Under the pieces are notes generated by a model. It did not search any database, had not been told where the DNA came from, and was given only the letters and a program-made list of their open reading frames with translations. 22,879 nucleotides of DNA from DASSKF01 sp035690725 (GTDB taxonomy: Bacteria > Actinomycetota > Actinomycetes > Actinomycetales > Dermatophilaceae), in contig DASSKF010000174.1 of the NCBI GenBank assembly GCA_035690725.1, positions 1 through 22,879 on the forward strand. Reading direction: 5' to 3'. Shown piece by piece: positions 1 to 8,700 of the stretch. Position numbers and translations under genes: made by a program. The first letter of the stretch is position 1. Every line of letters begins with the position of its first letter.

Positions 1-1
1 G

Positions 2-3000
2 GGCGGGCCCCGCGAGGCGGTCCTCGGCTGTGTCCGCAGCCTGGTGGGGCAGCTGGTGGGCTGGCACTCGCCGCAGGACCTGGCCCTCGTCCTGCTCACG
101 CCGGACGACGACCGGGCGGCGAGCCGCCGCCACGACTGGGAGTGGGCGACCTGGCTGCCGCACCGGGAGGAGGTCGAGGCCACAGACGGCCGTCCGGACC
201 GGCCGGTGGTCTACGTCCTCGACGGCGCACAGACACTGCGGGCGCGGCCCGGCATACCGGAGCTCCTGGCCGAGGCCACGGAGACCGACAGCCGCACGTT
301 CGTGCTCGCGATCGACCGGGACGTGCACCGGCTGCCGAGCGAGACCCGGGCAAGCATGGATGTCCGCGGTGCCACCGCTGCCCACCTCACGCGTCGGGAC
401 CGGTCCGGCTCCCTCGACTTCCGACCGGACCTGGTCGGCGAGGCGTGGGCGGAGCGGCTGGGACGCGGGCTGGCACCGCTGCGCGACAGCACCCCGCGGC
501 AGGACGGCGCGGCCCTGCCGCGCGCCGTGCGGCTGCTCGACGTGCTCGACTGGGACCCGACCGACCCCGACGTCCTGGCCCGCCGCTGGCGCGAGCACCC
601 GCGCTCCACGGCCGTGCCGGTGGGGATGACGGCCGACGGCCCGCTCCTGGTCGACCTCAGCCGGGACGGGCCGCACGCGCTCGTGGCCGGCACCACCGGC
701 AGCGGCAAGAGCGAGCTGCTGCAGACACTCGTCGCCTCCCTCGCCCTGGGCAACCGGCCCGACCAGCTGTGCTTCGTGCTCGTCGACTACAAGGGCGGGT
801 CGGCGTTCCGGGCCTGTGCCGACCTGCCACACACCGTGGGGCTGGTCACCGACCTCGACGAGCACCTCGCCGGCCGAGCGCTCACCTCCCTCGAGGCGGA
901 GCTCAAGCGCCGGGAGCGGCTCCTCCGCGACGTCGGCGCCACCGACCTGGCCGACTACCAACGGCGCTGTGCCGCAACGGATCCGCCTCTTCCCCGGCTC
1001 GTCCTCGTCATCGACGAGTTCCGCGTCCTCGCCGACGAGCAGCCGGCCTTCCTCGACGGGCTCGTCCGCATCGCCGCCGTCGGCCGGTCCCTCGGGGTGC
1101 ACCTCGTCCTCGCCACGCAGCGACCCGCCGGAGTGGTGTCCGCCGACATCAAGGCCAACGTGAACCTGCGGATCGCCCTGCGGGTCCGCGACCGGATCGA
1201 CTCCGAGGACGTGGTCGAGGCGCCGGACGCCGCTGCCCTGCCGGACGACTGCCCCGGTCGCGCCGTGCTGCGGACCGGCGGACCGCTGCGCACCTTCCAG
1301 GCCGCGCGGGTCGGCGGCGGCCCCGTGGCCGTCGACCGGACGCCATTGACCGTCTGCCCTCTGGGCCACCGCTCCGGGGAGGCAGCCGCAACCCTCCCGC
1401 CTGACGGATCCGGTGCCGCCCCAACCGACTCCGCCCCCACCGACCTGCACCGGATCGTCGCAGCCGTGGGCCGCGCCACCGACGCGATCGACGCCCGCCC
1501 CGAGCGAACCCCCTGGGTGCCGCCGCTCCCGGACGTCCTGGTCGTGCCCGAGGAGCCGGACGGCGACCCCTTCGAGGTGCCGTATGCCGTCGCGGACCTC
1601 CCGCGGGCACAGTGTCGCCGCACGCTGACCTGGGACCTGGTCGGCGGCGGTCACCTCGCCGTCGCCGGCGCGCCACGGTCCGGCCGGACGACCGTCGCCC
1701 GGACGATCGCCGGCTCCCTCGCCCGCCGGCTCGCGCCGGCGGACGCGCACCTCTTCGTGGTCGACGGCGGAGGCGGGCTGGCCGCGCTGGCCGAGTTGCC
1801 GCACTGCGGCGCGGTGGTGGGCCGGGCCGAGGTGGCGCGCTTCCGGCGGCTGCTGGACCGGCTGGCGACCGAGGTCGGGCGGCGGCGGACGCAGCTGACC
1901 CGAGAGGGTCACGGGTCGATCGAGGAGCAGCGAACCAGCGCGGCCGGCACGGCTGGACCGCCGTGGCCCTACCTGGTCCTGCTGCTCGACGGATGGGAGG
2001 CCGTCACCGAGCAGCAGGAGGGCCTGGCCCGCGAGGCGCTGGTCGAGGAGGTGCTCCGGCTGCTGCGGGAGGGCGCCGCCGTGGGCCTGCGCGTCCTGCT
2101 CACCGGCGACCGCTCGCTGCTGGCACCCCGTCTGGCCGGGGCGGTCACCGAGAAGGTGTGCCTGCGGCTGGGGGACGAGACCGAGCTGCTGCTCGCCGGC
2201 GTCCCCCGGGAGGCGATCCCCGGCTCCATGCCTGCGGGCCGGGCGATCCGCCTCGAGGACGCTGTCGAGCTGCAGGTGGGACTGCTCGACCCGGATCCGG
2301 CCACGGCGGCGCAGACCCGCCGGCTCCGGGAGGTCGCGCAGGTCCACGACCGCGCCCCGGCAGCCGCACCCGCCTCGGCAGCGTCAGCCGGCGCCCCGGG
2401 AGCCGCACCACCCGAACCCCGGGGCACCGAGCCGGACCCGTCCGCGCCGATGCGCGTCGATCCGCTGCCGACCTCGGTCCCACGAAGCGAGCTGCCGCCG
2501 GGCGCCTTCGCCGTGGACGGCGAGGCGATCACCCCGCTCACGCTGTCCGACTCCCCGAGCGGGCTGGGCCTGCTCGTGACCGGTGGCGCCGGGACCGGCA
2601 GGTCCACGACGCTGGCCACCCTGGCCGAGGCACTGGGGAGCACGGGTCGCCCGGTCGTGCACCTCCGCGTGGACGGGCACGGCGAGCTCGCGACCCGTCT
2701 GGCGGCCCACCCCGACGCGCACGTGCTCGTCGACGACGTCGGCCGGCTGCTCGACCAGCCGGTCGAGCAGCAGCTGCTGGAGATCCTCGGGCGGCTCCCT
2801 CGCACCGGCGCCGTGCTCGCCGTCGCCGCCGACCCGGCCGACCTCGCGGGCCGCTACCGGGGGCTCGCCGCCGAGTTCCGCAAGCTGCGCAGCGGCCTGC
2901 TGCTCAACCCGAGCGCGGCGACGGACGGCGAGCCACTCGGCATACCGCGGGTGCCGGTCGATGACGACAAGGTGCCCGGCCGCGGGCTGCTGGCCGTGCG

Positions 3001-3091
3001 CGGCCGGCTCACCCCGCTCCAGGTGGCGCTGCCGTCCTCCGGTGAGAGCGGGTCCTCCGGCGAGAGCGGCCCGTGGCGCGCACCCGCGTAG
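2..3091 (+). CDS. EccC/FtsK-SpoIIIE-like multi-ATPase protein, 5' end outside window
   Basis: The frame is open from base 2, so the true start lies upstream; the GTG at 44 is internal. The sequence shows three consecutive P-loop ATPase modules of the FtsK/SpoIIIE type, the layout of the type VII secretion motor EccC. Module 1 looks active: GTTGSGKS at about nt 689-712 and LVLVIDEF near nt 998-1021. Module 2 has GAPRSGRTT near nt 1670-1694, with Arg for the P-loop Lys, and LVLLLDGW without the catalytic Glu. Module 3 has GGAGTGRST at nt 2582-2608, again Arg for Lys. An Ala/Pro-rich linker (about nt 2350-2460) separates modules 2 and 3. In EccC, module 1 hydrolyses ATP and the later ones bind substrate signals; the same division is inferred here. 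No other secretion gene is visible downstream. The N-terminus, where membrane or FHA domains would lie, is missing, so the subfamily is uncertain. Confidence 0.85.
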   Translation, partial: GGPREAVLGCVRSLVGQLVGWHSPQDLALVLLTPDDDRAASRRHDWEWATWLPHREEVEATDGRPDRPVVYVLDGAQTLRARPGIPELLAEATETDSRTFVLAIDRDVHRLPSETRASMDVRGATAAHLTRRDRSGSLDFRPDLVGEAWAERLGRGLAPLRDSTPRQDGAALPRAVRLLDVLDWDPTDPDVLARRWREHPRSTAVPVGMTADGPLLVDLSRDGPHALVAGTTGSGKSELLQTLVASLALGNRPDQLCFVLVDYKGGSAFRACADLPHTVGLVTDLDEHLAGRALTSLEAELKRRERLLRDVGATDLADYQRRCAATDPPLPRLVLVIDEFRVLADEQPAFLDGLVRIAAVGRSLGVHLVLATQRPAGVVSADIKANVNLRIALRVRDRIDSEDVVEAPDAAALPDDCPGRAVLRTGGPLRTFQAARVGGGPVAVDRTPLTVCPLGHRSGEAAATLPPDGSGAAPTDSAPTDLHRIVAAVGRATDAIDARPERTPWVPPLPDVLVVPEEPDGDPFEVPYAVADLPRAQCRRTLTWDLVGGGHLAVAGAPRSGRTTVARTIAGSLARRLAPADAHLFVVDGGGGLAALAELPHCGAVVGRAEVARFRRLLDRLATEVGRRRTQLTREGHGSIEEQRTSAAGTAGPPWPYLVLLLDGWEAVTEQQEGLAREALVEEVLRLLREGAAVGLRVLLTGDRSLLAPRLAGAVTEKVCLRLGDETELLLAGVPREAIPGSMPAGRAIRLEDAVELQVGLLDPDPATAAQTRRLREVAQVHDRAPAAAPASAASAGAPGAAPPEPRGTEPDPSAPMRVDPLPTSVPRSELPPGAFAVDGEAITPLTLSDSPSGLGLLVTGGAGTGRSTTLATLAEALGSTGRPVVHLRVDGHGELATRLAAHPDAHVLVDDVGRLLDQPVEQQLLEILGRLPRTGAVLAVAADPADLAGRYRGLAAEFRKLRSGLLLNPSAATDGEPLGIPRVPVDDDKVPGRGLLAVRGRLTPLQVALPSSGESGSSGESGPWRAPA
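3035..3070 (+). repeat. 18-bp tandem duplication at the 3' end of the ATPase gene
   Basis: Two 18-bp units (3035-3052 and 3053-3070) differ at two positions and encode SSGESG twice, just before the C-terminal PWRAPA. This looks like a slippage duplication in a disordered tail with no effect on the ATPase modules. Confidence 0.6.
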
Positions 3092-3094
3092 CCT
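3089..3094 (+). promoter_or_regulatory. Possible leaderless -10 element for the small membrane protein
   Basis: TAGCCT fits the actinobacterial -10 pattern TANNNT and ends 6 nt before the GTG at 3101, so a transcript could begin at or near the start codon. The element overlaps the TAG stop of the upstream gene. No -35 box is recognisable. Confidence 0.4.
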
Positions 3095-3100
3095 TGGCGG

Positions 3101-3502
3101 GTGGGCACCAGCACCTCCGACGACACCGGCCACGAGCTCGAGCGGCTCTCCCCCGCCGCCCGGGTCACCGCCGTCATCACCGGCCTGCAGGCGCTGGCGC
3201 TGCTCGGGTTCGTCGTCTTCTACCTCGTCGAGCTCGCCGCTGGCGCGAGCGACAGCCCCTCGCGCGTCATCACCTCGGCCGTGCTCATCCTCGTCTTCGC
3301 CGTCGGGCTCGCCTTCCTCGCCCGGTTCCTGTGGGAGCGCCGCCGGCAGGCGCGCACCCCGGCCGTGGTGTGGAACGTGCTGCTGCTCCCCGTGGGGTGG
3401 ACCCTCGCCGGCTCCGGCCAGTCCGCGATCGGCTGGGCCGTCATCGGGGTCGCCCTCGTGGCCATCGTCACGGTGGTCCTGGCGAGCCGGGTGGAGCCCT
3501 GA
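3101..3502 (+). CDS. Small four-helix membrane protein of unknown function
   Basis: This 133-residue protein has a short polar N-terminus (about 20 residues) and four hydrophobic segments at about residues 23-46, 56-78, 88-103 and 107-129. A basic loop, WERRRQAR, follows the second segment and suggests a cytoplasmic side. I recognise no catalytic motif or named family. The GTG start lies 9 nt after the stop of the ATPase gene, has no Shine-Dalgarno sequence, and is preceded by a TAGCCT hexamer 6 nt away, so it may be leaderless rather than only co-transcribed. It could assist the upstream EccC-like motor, but nothing beyond adjacency supports that. Confidence 0.75.
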   Translation: MGTSTSDDTGHELERLSPAARVTAVITGLQALALLGFVVFYLVELAAGASDSPSRVITSAVLILVFAVGLAFLARFLWERRRQARTPAVVWNVLLLPVGWTLAGSGQSAIGWAVIGVALVAIVTVVLASRVEP

Positions 3503-3815
3503 GACCCCGTCCCACGTGCCCGACGAGCATCCTTTCGTCTCGAACTGTGATCCATCTATCACAGTCGGGCAACGAAATCTTGGCGCGGGGTCTTGTCCGA
3601 GCCTGTGCGAATCTGTGAGTCTGGAACACAGCGGCTGACGACGACGTTGGCCAAGATGTCCGGATCGACCATTCGGGCGCGCGCCGCTGGCCCCAGAGAC
3701 CCTGCCCGGGCCGGCTAGCGCCGCGGACGGTCGATGACCCCCACGATGACCACCATGGGTGGGAACTGTGTCCCACAGGGCACGGGACCGCCCCTGAGCA
3801 AGGAGCACACGCCTC
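3503..3815 (+). promoter_or_regulatory. whiB1 upstream regulatory region with three CTGTG/CACAG palindromes
   Basis: This 313-bp gap holds no convincing gene. It contains three inverted repeats built on CTGTG/CACAG. The best is CTGTGAT-N6-ATCACAG at 3545-3564. The second is CTGTG-N9-CACAG at 3613-3631. The third is CTGTG-TCC-CACAG at 3766-3778, overlapping a hairpin GTGGGA-N6-TCCCAC at 3759-3776. The first resembles a Crp-family site (TGTGA-N6-TCACA), but its half-sites are 8 nt apart. Mycobacterial whiB1 is known to be controlled by Crp and by WhiB1 itself. An AAGGAG ribosome-binding site lies at 3800-3805. I could not place a promoter with confidence. Confidence 0.55.
3545..3564. promoter_or_regulatory. 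Perfect 7-bp-arm palindrome, Crp-like operator candidate
   Basis: The arms CTGTGAT (3545-3551) and ATCACAG (3558-3564) are exact reverse complements around a 6-nt centre. The site is AT-rich against its surroundings. It lies 252 bp before the whiB1 start and 43 bp after the stop of the membrane-protein gene. TGTGA and TCACA are 8 nt apart rather than the 6 typical of Crp/GlxR, so the binding protein is uncertain. Confidence 0.5.
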
Positions 3816-4067
3816 ATGGACTGGCGCAACCGCGCTGCCTGCCTGGACGAAGACCCCGAGCTGTTCTTCCCGATCGGCAACACCGGACCGGCGATCGCAC
3901 AGATCGAGGAGGCCAAGCAGGTCTGCCACCGCTGCCCGGTGATCGAGACCTGCCTCAAGTGGGCCCTCGAGACCGGTCAGGACGCCGGTGTCTGGGGTGG
4001 GTTGTCCGAGGACGAGCGGCGTTCCCTGAAGCGCCGCAACGCCCGGGCCCGCCGGGCTGCCGGCTGA
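3816..4067 (+). CDS. whiB1: WhiB1-type iron-sulfur transcription factor
   Basis: This 83-residue protein has the full WhiB layout. Four Cys ligands for a [4Fe-4S] cluster are present: C9, then C37, C40 and C46 in the CxxC-x5-C arrangement (VCHRCPVIETC). After these come the G(V/I)WGG turn (VWGGLSEDERR) and a basic C-terminal tail, KRRNARARRAAG, for DNA contact. From memory it is very close to mycobacterial WhiB1 (MDWR start, ELFFPxGN, TGQDxGVWGG). WhiB1 is an essential NO-sensitive regulator that partners the housekeeping sigma factor. The ATG is supported by AAGGAG at 3800-3805. The neighbouring convergent pdtaS repeats the Mycobacterium order (Rv3219/Rv3220c), which supports orthology. The upstream palindromes suggest complex control. 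Confidence 0.95.
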   Translation: MDWRNRAACLDEDPELFFPIGNTGPAIAQIEEAKQVCHRCPVIETCLKWALETGQDAGVWGGLSEDERRSLKRRNARARRAAG

Positions 4068-5630
4068 TCAGGGCTCGGCGCCCCCGGAGACCTTCCCGGC
4101 ACCGACCGGACGAAGCCGCGCGAGGAACCGCACCACGGTCCCGCGCGGCTTTGCTGTGTCCGGGCCCGCCGGCCCGTTCGCCCAGCTGATCTCCCCGCGC
4201 AGGTCCTGCACGAACGACGTGACGATGCGCGTGCCGAGGCCGCCGCGTCCGGGGTCGAACCCCTCGGGCAGCCCCCGCCCGTCGTCGGCGACCGTGACCC
4301 GCAGCACCTCCAGCTCCTCCCCCGGCTCCCGCCGCGCCTCGACGCACACCTCCCCGCCGGCCCGCACCCCGTGCTCGATCGCGTTGTGCACCAGCTCGGC
4401 CAGCACCATCGCGAGCGCCGTCGCGTCCTCGGCCCGCACCCTCCCGAACGATCCGGTATGCCGGACCCGCACCGGGCCCTCCCGGCTCGCCACGTCCGCG
4501 GCGGCCCGGAGCAGCCGAACGGCCACCTCGTCGAACTCGACCGTCTCGTCGAACTGGCGGCTCAGCGTCTCGTGGACCAGCGCGATCGTGTCCACGCGGC
4601 GCACCGCCTCGGCCAGTGCGGCCCCCGCGCCGTGCTGCCTGCCCCCGCCGGTCCCCTCCGGCGGATCGGCCGTCTCGTCCGGGAGCCGCCGGCTCTGCAG
4701 CCGCAGCAACGCCGCCACGGTCTGCAGGTTGTTCTTCACCCGGTGGTGGATCTCCCGGATGGTCGCGTCCTTGGTGAGCAGCTCACGCTCCCGGCGCCGC
4801 AGCTCGCTGACCTCGCGGAGCAGGACGAGGGCCCCGGCGCGCCGGCCGGCCTCGGTCAGCGGGATCGCCCGCAGCGAGACGGCCGCGGCCCGGGACTCCA
4901 CCTCGGCGCGCCACGGCGCCCGACCAGTCGTCACCAGCACCAGGCCCTCGTCCACCGTCTCGTGCTCGGGCAGCAGCTCGGCGACCAGCCGGGCGAGGTC
5001 CGCGCCGACCACCTCACCGAGGTGGCCGAGGCGGTGCAGCGCGGAGACGGCGTTCGGGCTGGCGTAGGTCACCGTGCCCCCGGCGTCGATCCGGATGACA
5101 CCGTCACCGACCCGCGGGGCACCGCGACGCATGCCGGTGGCGGCGTCCCGCACCGGGAAGTCGCCGGCGCAGATCATCCGGGCCAGCGCGTCGGCGGTCG
5201 CCAGGTAGGTGACCTCCAGCCGGCTCGGCGTCCGCATCGTCGCGAGGTTGGTGTGTCGGCTGATCACGGCGATCGGGTGACCGGCCCGGACCACGGGGAT
5301 CGCCTCCTCACGGACCGGCATGTCCTCCCGCCACTCCGGTTCGCGGCCGCGCACGATCCGCCGGCCGGCATACGCCTCGTCGAGGTTCGGGCGCTGTCCG
5401 GGCGCGAGGTGGCTGCCGAGCAGGTCCTCGACGAAGACCATCGGGCCGGTCGTGGGCCGCACGTGCGCGGCGACCACCCAGCCGTCGTCGCGCGCCGGCA
5501 CCCACAGGACGAGGTCGGCGAAGGACAGGTCGGACAGCAGCTGCCAGTCCCCGACGAGCAGGCGTAGCCACTCCACGTCGATCGGCGCGAGCTCGGTCTG
5601 CGCGGCCAGCACGTCCCTCATGGTCGGCAC
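4068..5630 (-). CDS. pdtaS: PdtaS-type sensor histidine kinase
   Basis: The protein has 520 residues; mycobacterial PdtaS has about 500. Layout: an N-terminal GAF-like region (about 1-155, starting like PdtaS with WQLLSDLSFADLVLWV), a PAS-like region (about 170-275), a HisKA_2 helix pair with HHRVKNNLQT (phospho-acceptor most likely H296), and an HATPase domain with N box ELVHNAIEHG (412-421), DDGRGLP (449-455) and RGGLGTR (462-468). No transmembrane segment is seen, so it is cytosolic. In mycobacteria PdtaS phosphorylates PdtaR, an ANTAR RNA-binding antiterminator; no PdtaR gene is in this window. A Gly/Pro/acidic insert (about 316-337) separates the two HisKA_2 helices. The GTG at 5630 aligns with the mycobacterial N-terminus and has TAGGCT 6 nt upstream, so it is probably leaderless. 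Its stop abuts that of whiB1. Confidence 0.93.
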   Translation of the reverse strand: MPTMRDVLAAQTELAPIDVEWLRLLVGDWQLLSDLSFADLVLWVPARDDGWVVAAHVRPTTGPMVFVEDLLGSHLAPGQRPNLDEAYAGRRIVRGREPEWREDMPVREEAIPVVRAGHPIAVISRHTNLATMRTPSRLEVTYLATADALARMICAGDFPVRDAATGMRRGAPRVGDGVIRIDAGGTVTYASPNAVSALHRLGHLGEVVGADLARLVAELLPEHETVDEGLVLVTTGRAPWRAEVESRAAAVSLRAIPLTEAGRRAGALVLLREVSELRRRERELLTKDATIREIHHRVKNNLQTVAALLRLQSRRLPDETADPPEGTGGGRQHGAGAALAEAVRRVDTIALVHETLSRQFDETVEFDEVAVRLLRAAADVASREGPVRVRHTGSFGRVRAEDATALAMVLAELVHNAIEHGVRAGGEVCVEARREPGEELEVLRVTVADDGRGLPEGFDPGRGGLGTRIVTSFVQDLRGEISWANGPAGPDTAKPRGTVVRFLARLRPVGAGKVSGGAEP

Positions 5631-5636
5631 GGGGCG

Positions 5637-5642
5637 AGCCTA
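5637..5642 (-). promoter_or_regulatory. Probable leaderless -10 element of pdtaS
   Basis: On the minus strand TAGGCT is followed by 6 nt and then the GTG start at 5630. This is the typical geometry of an actinobacterial leaderless promoter, and it agrees with the start chosen from N-terminal similarity to mycobacterial PdtaS. There is no Shine-Dalgarno sequence, and the -35 is not recognisable. Confidence 0.5.
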
Positions 5643-5666
5643 TCCACGCGCACGACTTCGCCACCT

Positions 5667-5743
5667 TCCGACCGGACACGTCGGCGGCGAGTTCTCTCGG
5701 CGGAATCGGGCGAGGTCGCTCTCGGAACCCGTGTCCGGTCGGA
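5667..5743. terminator. 14-bp perfect inverted repeat between gdh and pdtaS
   Basis: TCCGACCGGACACG (5667-5680) is the exact reverse complement of 5730-5743, across a 49-nt interior that itself contains short CGAG/CTCG pairings. It lies downstream of the glutamate dehydrogenase stop and directly upstream of the pdtaS promoter. There is no T-run. It may fold in the gdh transcript as a 3'-end structure, or be a pair of operator half-sites; both readings are inference. Confidence 0.5.
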
Positions 5744-5772
5744 GGTGTGGCGCGTCCAGGGACCCGGTGCGC

Positions 5773-8700
5773 TCAGGCGGTGAGCGACCCGCTGCGCACC
5801 AGCCCGCGCAGCGTCCGCAGCGCCACCGACAGCGCCGAGATGCCGGGCTCGTCGAGCCGCTCGATCCCGGCCAGCGCGGCACGGGCGCGACCGAGGGCGT
5901 CGCCGTTGGCCTCCGACCACAGCTGGAGCAGCTCGTCCGGGCTCGCGTCCTGCGGCCCGGCCTCGAGCACGGTCCGGGTGAGCGACTCGAGCACCAGGTA
6001 GAGGTCGTCCCGCAGCGCCCCCCGGGCCAGGGCGTCCCACCGGTCGTCGCGCGCCAGCCCGGAGACCCGGCTGAGCATCTTGTCGATCCCGAAGAACTCC
6101 GAGGTGTGGAAGTAGACCGGTGCCACGTCGGCGGCCGACCGGTCGTCGTCGGAGGCGATGTCGATGACGTCCAGCAGCGAGAACGTGTCGAGCAGCGTCG
6201 TGGTCCGCACCGCGAGGTCCTCGGGCACGCCCTGCTCCACCAGCGCGTCGGCGTTGCGACGCATCCGGTCGTGCTCGGCGCCCTGCAGCAGGTCCGGCAA
6301 CCGGGGGGTCAGCTCGCGCACCATCGGTCCGAACCGTTCCACCTCGCCGGCCACGTCCAGCGTGGACGGCCGGTTGTGCAGGAACCACCGCACCGACCGG
6401 TCCATCAGCCGGCGGAACTCCAGGTAGAGCTTGGTCTGCGTCCGCGTCGTGACGACGTTGTCGAGCGCCTCGACCTGCTCGACGAAGTCCCGCAGGCCGA
6501 AGACCTCGCGGCACACCACGAAGGCCCGGGCGATCTGCTCCGGTGAGGCGCCGGTCTCCTCGGCGGCCCGGAACGCGAAGGTGATCCCACCCCGGTTCAC
6601 CATCGAGTTGACCACCGAGTTGATGATGATCTCGCGGTGCAGCGGGTGGTCGGGCAGCTCCTCGAGGTAGCGCTGCTGGATCGGCTCGGGGAAGTAGTCG
6701 GTCAGGGTCTGCTGGAACCACGGCTCCTCGGGCAGGTCACTGGCGCCCAGGTCGTCCTTCAGTGCCAGCTTCGCGTAGGCGATGAGCACGGAGAACTCCG
6801 GTGAGGTCAGGCCGTCACCGGCCTCGTCCCGCTGCCGGAGCTGCGAGTCGCTCGGCAGGAACTCCAGCTGCCGGTCGAGCTCACCCCGCTCCTCGAGCCA
6901 GTGGATGAGCCGCTTGTGCACCGGCAGCATCGGGTGGGCCTGGGCCCGGCCGTTGCCGAGCAGGACGTTCTGCTCGTAGTTGTCCTGCAGCACCTGCCCT
7001 GCGACGTCGTCGGTCATCGACTGCAGCAGCTCGTTGCGCTGGTCCAGCGTCAGCCGGCCGTCGCGCACCAGCCCGCCCAGGAGGATCTTGATGTTGACCT
7101 CGTGGTCGGAGGTGTCGACGCCGGCGGAGTTGTCGATGGCGTCGGTGTTGATCCGCACGCCGTGCTCCGCCGCCTCGATGCGGCCGAGCTGGCTGGCGCC
7201 GAGGTTGCCGCCCTCACCGACGACCTTGACCCGCAGGTCCTCGCCGTTGACGCGGATCGCGTCGTTGGCGCGGTCGCCGATGTCGGCGTTGTTCTGGCCG
7301 GAAGCCTTGATGTAGGTGCCGATCCCGCCGTTCCACAGCAGGTCGACCGGGGCGAGCAGTATCGCCCTGATCAGCTCGGACGGCGTCAGCGACTGCACGT
7401 CGTCCTCGAGCCCGAGCGCCTCGCGCACCTGCGGGCTGACCGGGACCGACTTGGCGGTCCGCGACCAGACCCCGCCGCCCTCGCTGATGGTGTCGGCGTC
7501 GTAGTCGGCCCAGGACGAGCGCGGCAGGTCGAACAGGCGACGGCGCTCGGCATACGAGCTGGCGGCGTCCGGGGTGGGGTCGACGAACACGTGCCGGTGG
7601 TCGAACGCGGCGACCAGACGGATGTGCTCGGACAGCAGCATCCCGTTGCCGAACACGTCGCCGCTCATGTCGCCGATCCCGACCGCGGTGAAGTCCTCGG
7701 TCTGGGTGTCCACGCCCATCTCGCGGAAGTGCCGCTTGACCGACTCCCACGCGCCGCGGGCGGTGATACCCATCTGCTTGTGGTCGTAGCCCGCCGAGCC
7801 ACCGGAGGCGAACGCGTCGTCCAGCCAGAAGCCGTAGTCCTGCGCCACCCCGTTGGCGATGTCGGAGAACGACGCGGTTCCCTTGTCCGCGGCCACCACG
7901 AGGTAGGTGTCGTCCTCGTCGTGGCGCACCACGTCACGCGGGGGCACGACGTCACCGGCGACCAGGTTGTCGGTCACGTCGAGCATGCCGGAGATGAAGA
8001 TGGTGTATGCCGCCACGCCCTCGGCGAGCCAGGCGTCCCGGTTCTCTGCCGGGTCGGGAAGCTGCTTGGCGAAGAACCCGCCTTTGGAGCCGGTGGGGAC
8101 GATGACGGCGTTCTTGACCATCTGCGCCTTGACCAGGCCGAGGATCTCGGTGCGGAAGTCCTCGCGCCGGTCGCTCCAGCGCAGCCCGCCGCGGGCGACC
8201 TTGCCGAAGCGCAGGTGCACGCCCTCGACCCGGGGGCTGTAGACCCAGATCTCGAACATCGGCCACGGCTTGGGCAGGCCGGGCACCGACGCGCAGTCGA
8301 GCTTGAACGAGACGTAGCCCTTGGGCTGCCCGCCCTCGGTCGCCTGGTAGAAGTTCGTCCGCAGCGTCGCCGCGATCACGCCGAGGAACGCCCGGATGAT
8401 CCGGTCGTGGTCCAGGCTGCTGACGGCCTCCAGCTCGGACTCGATGCCCTCGTGGATCGCCTGCTGGGCCGTGTCGCGCGCGTCCAGGTCGTCCCCGGCG
8501 CGGTGCGCGGGGTCGAACCGGGTCTCGAAGAGCTCGACCAGCCGGGCGGCCAGCCGGGGGTTGGACAGCAGGGCGGCCTCGACGTACTCCTGGCTGAAGG
8601 TCTGCCCGATCTGGCGCAGGTACTTCGCGACGGCACGCAGCACCACGACCTGGCGCCAGGTCAGGCCGGCGCGCAGGACGAGGCCGTTGAAGCCGTCGCT

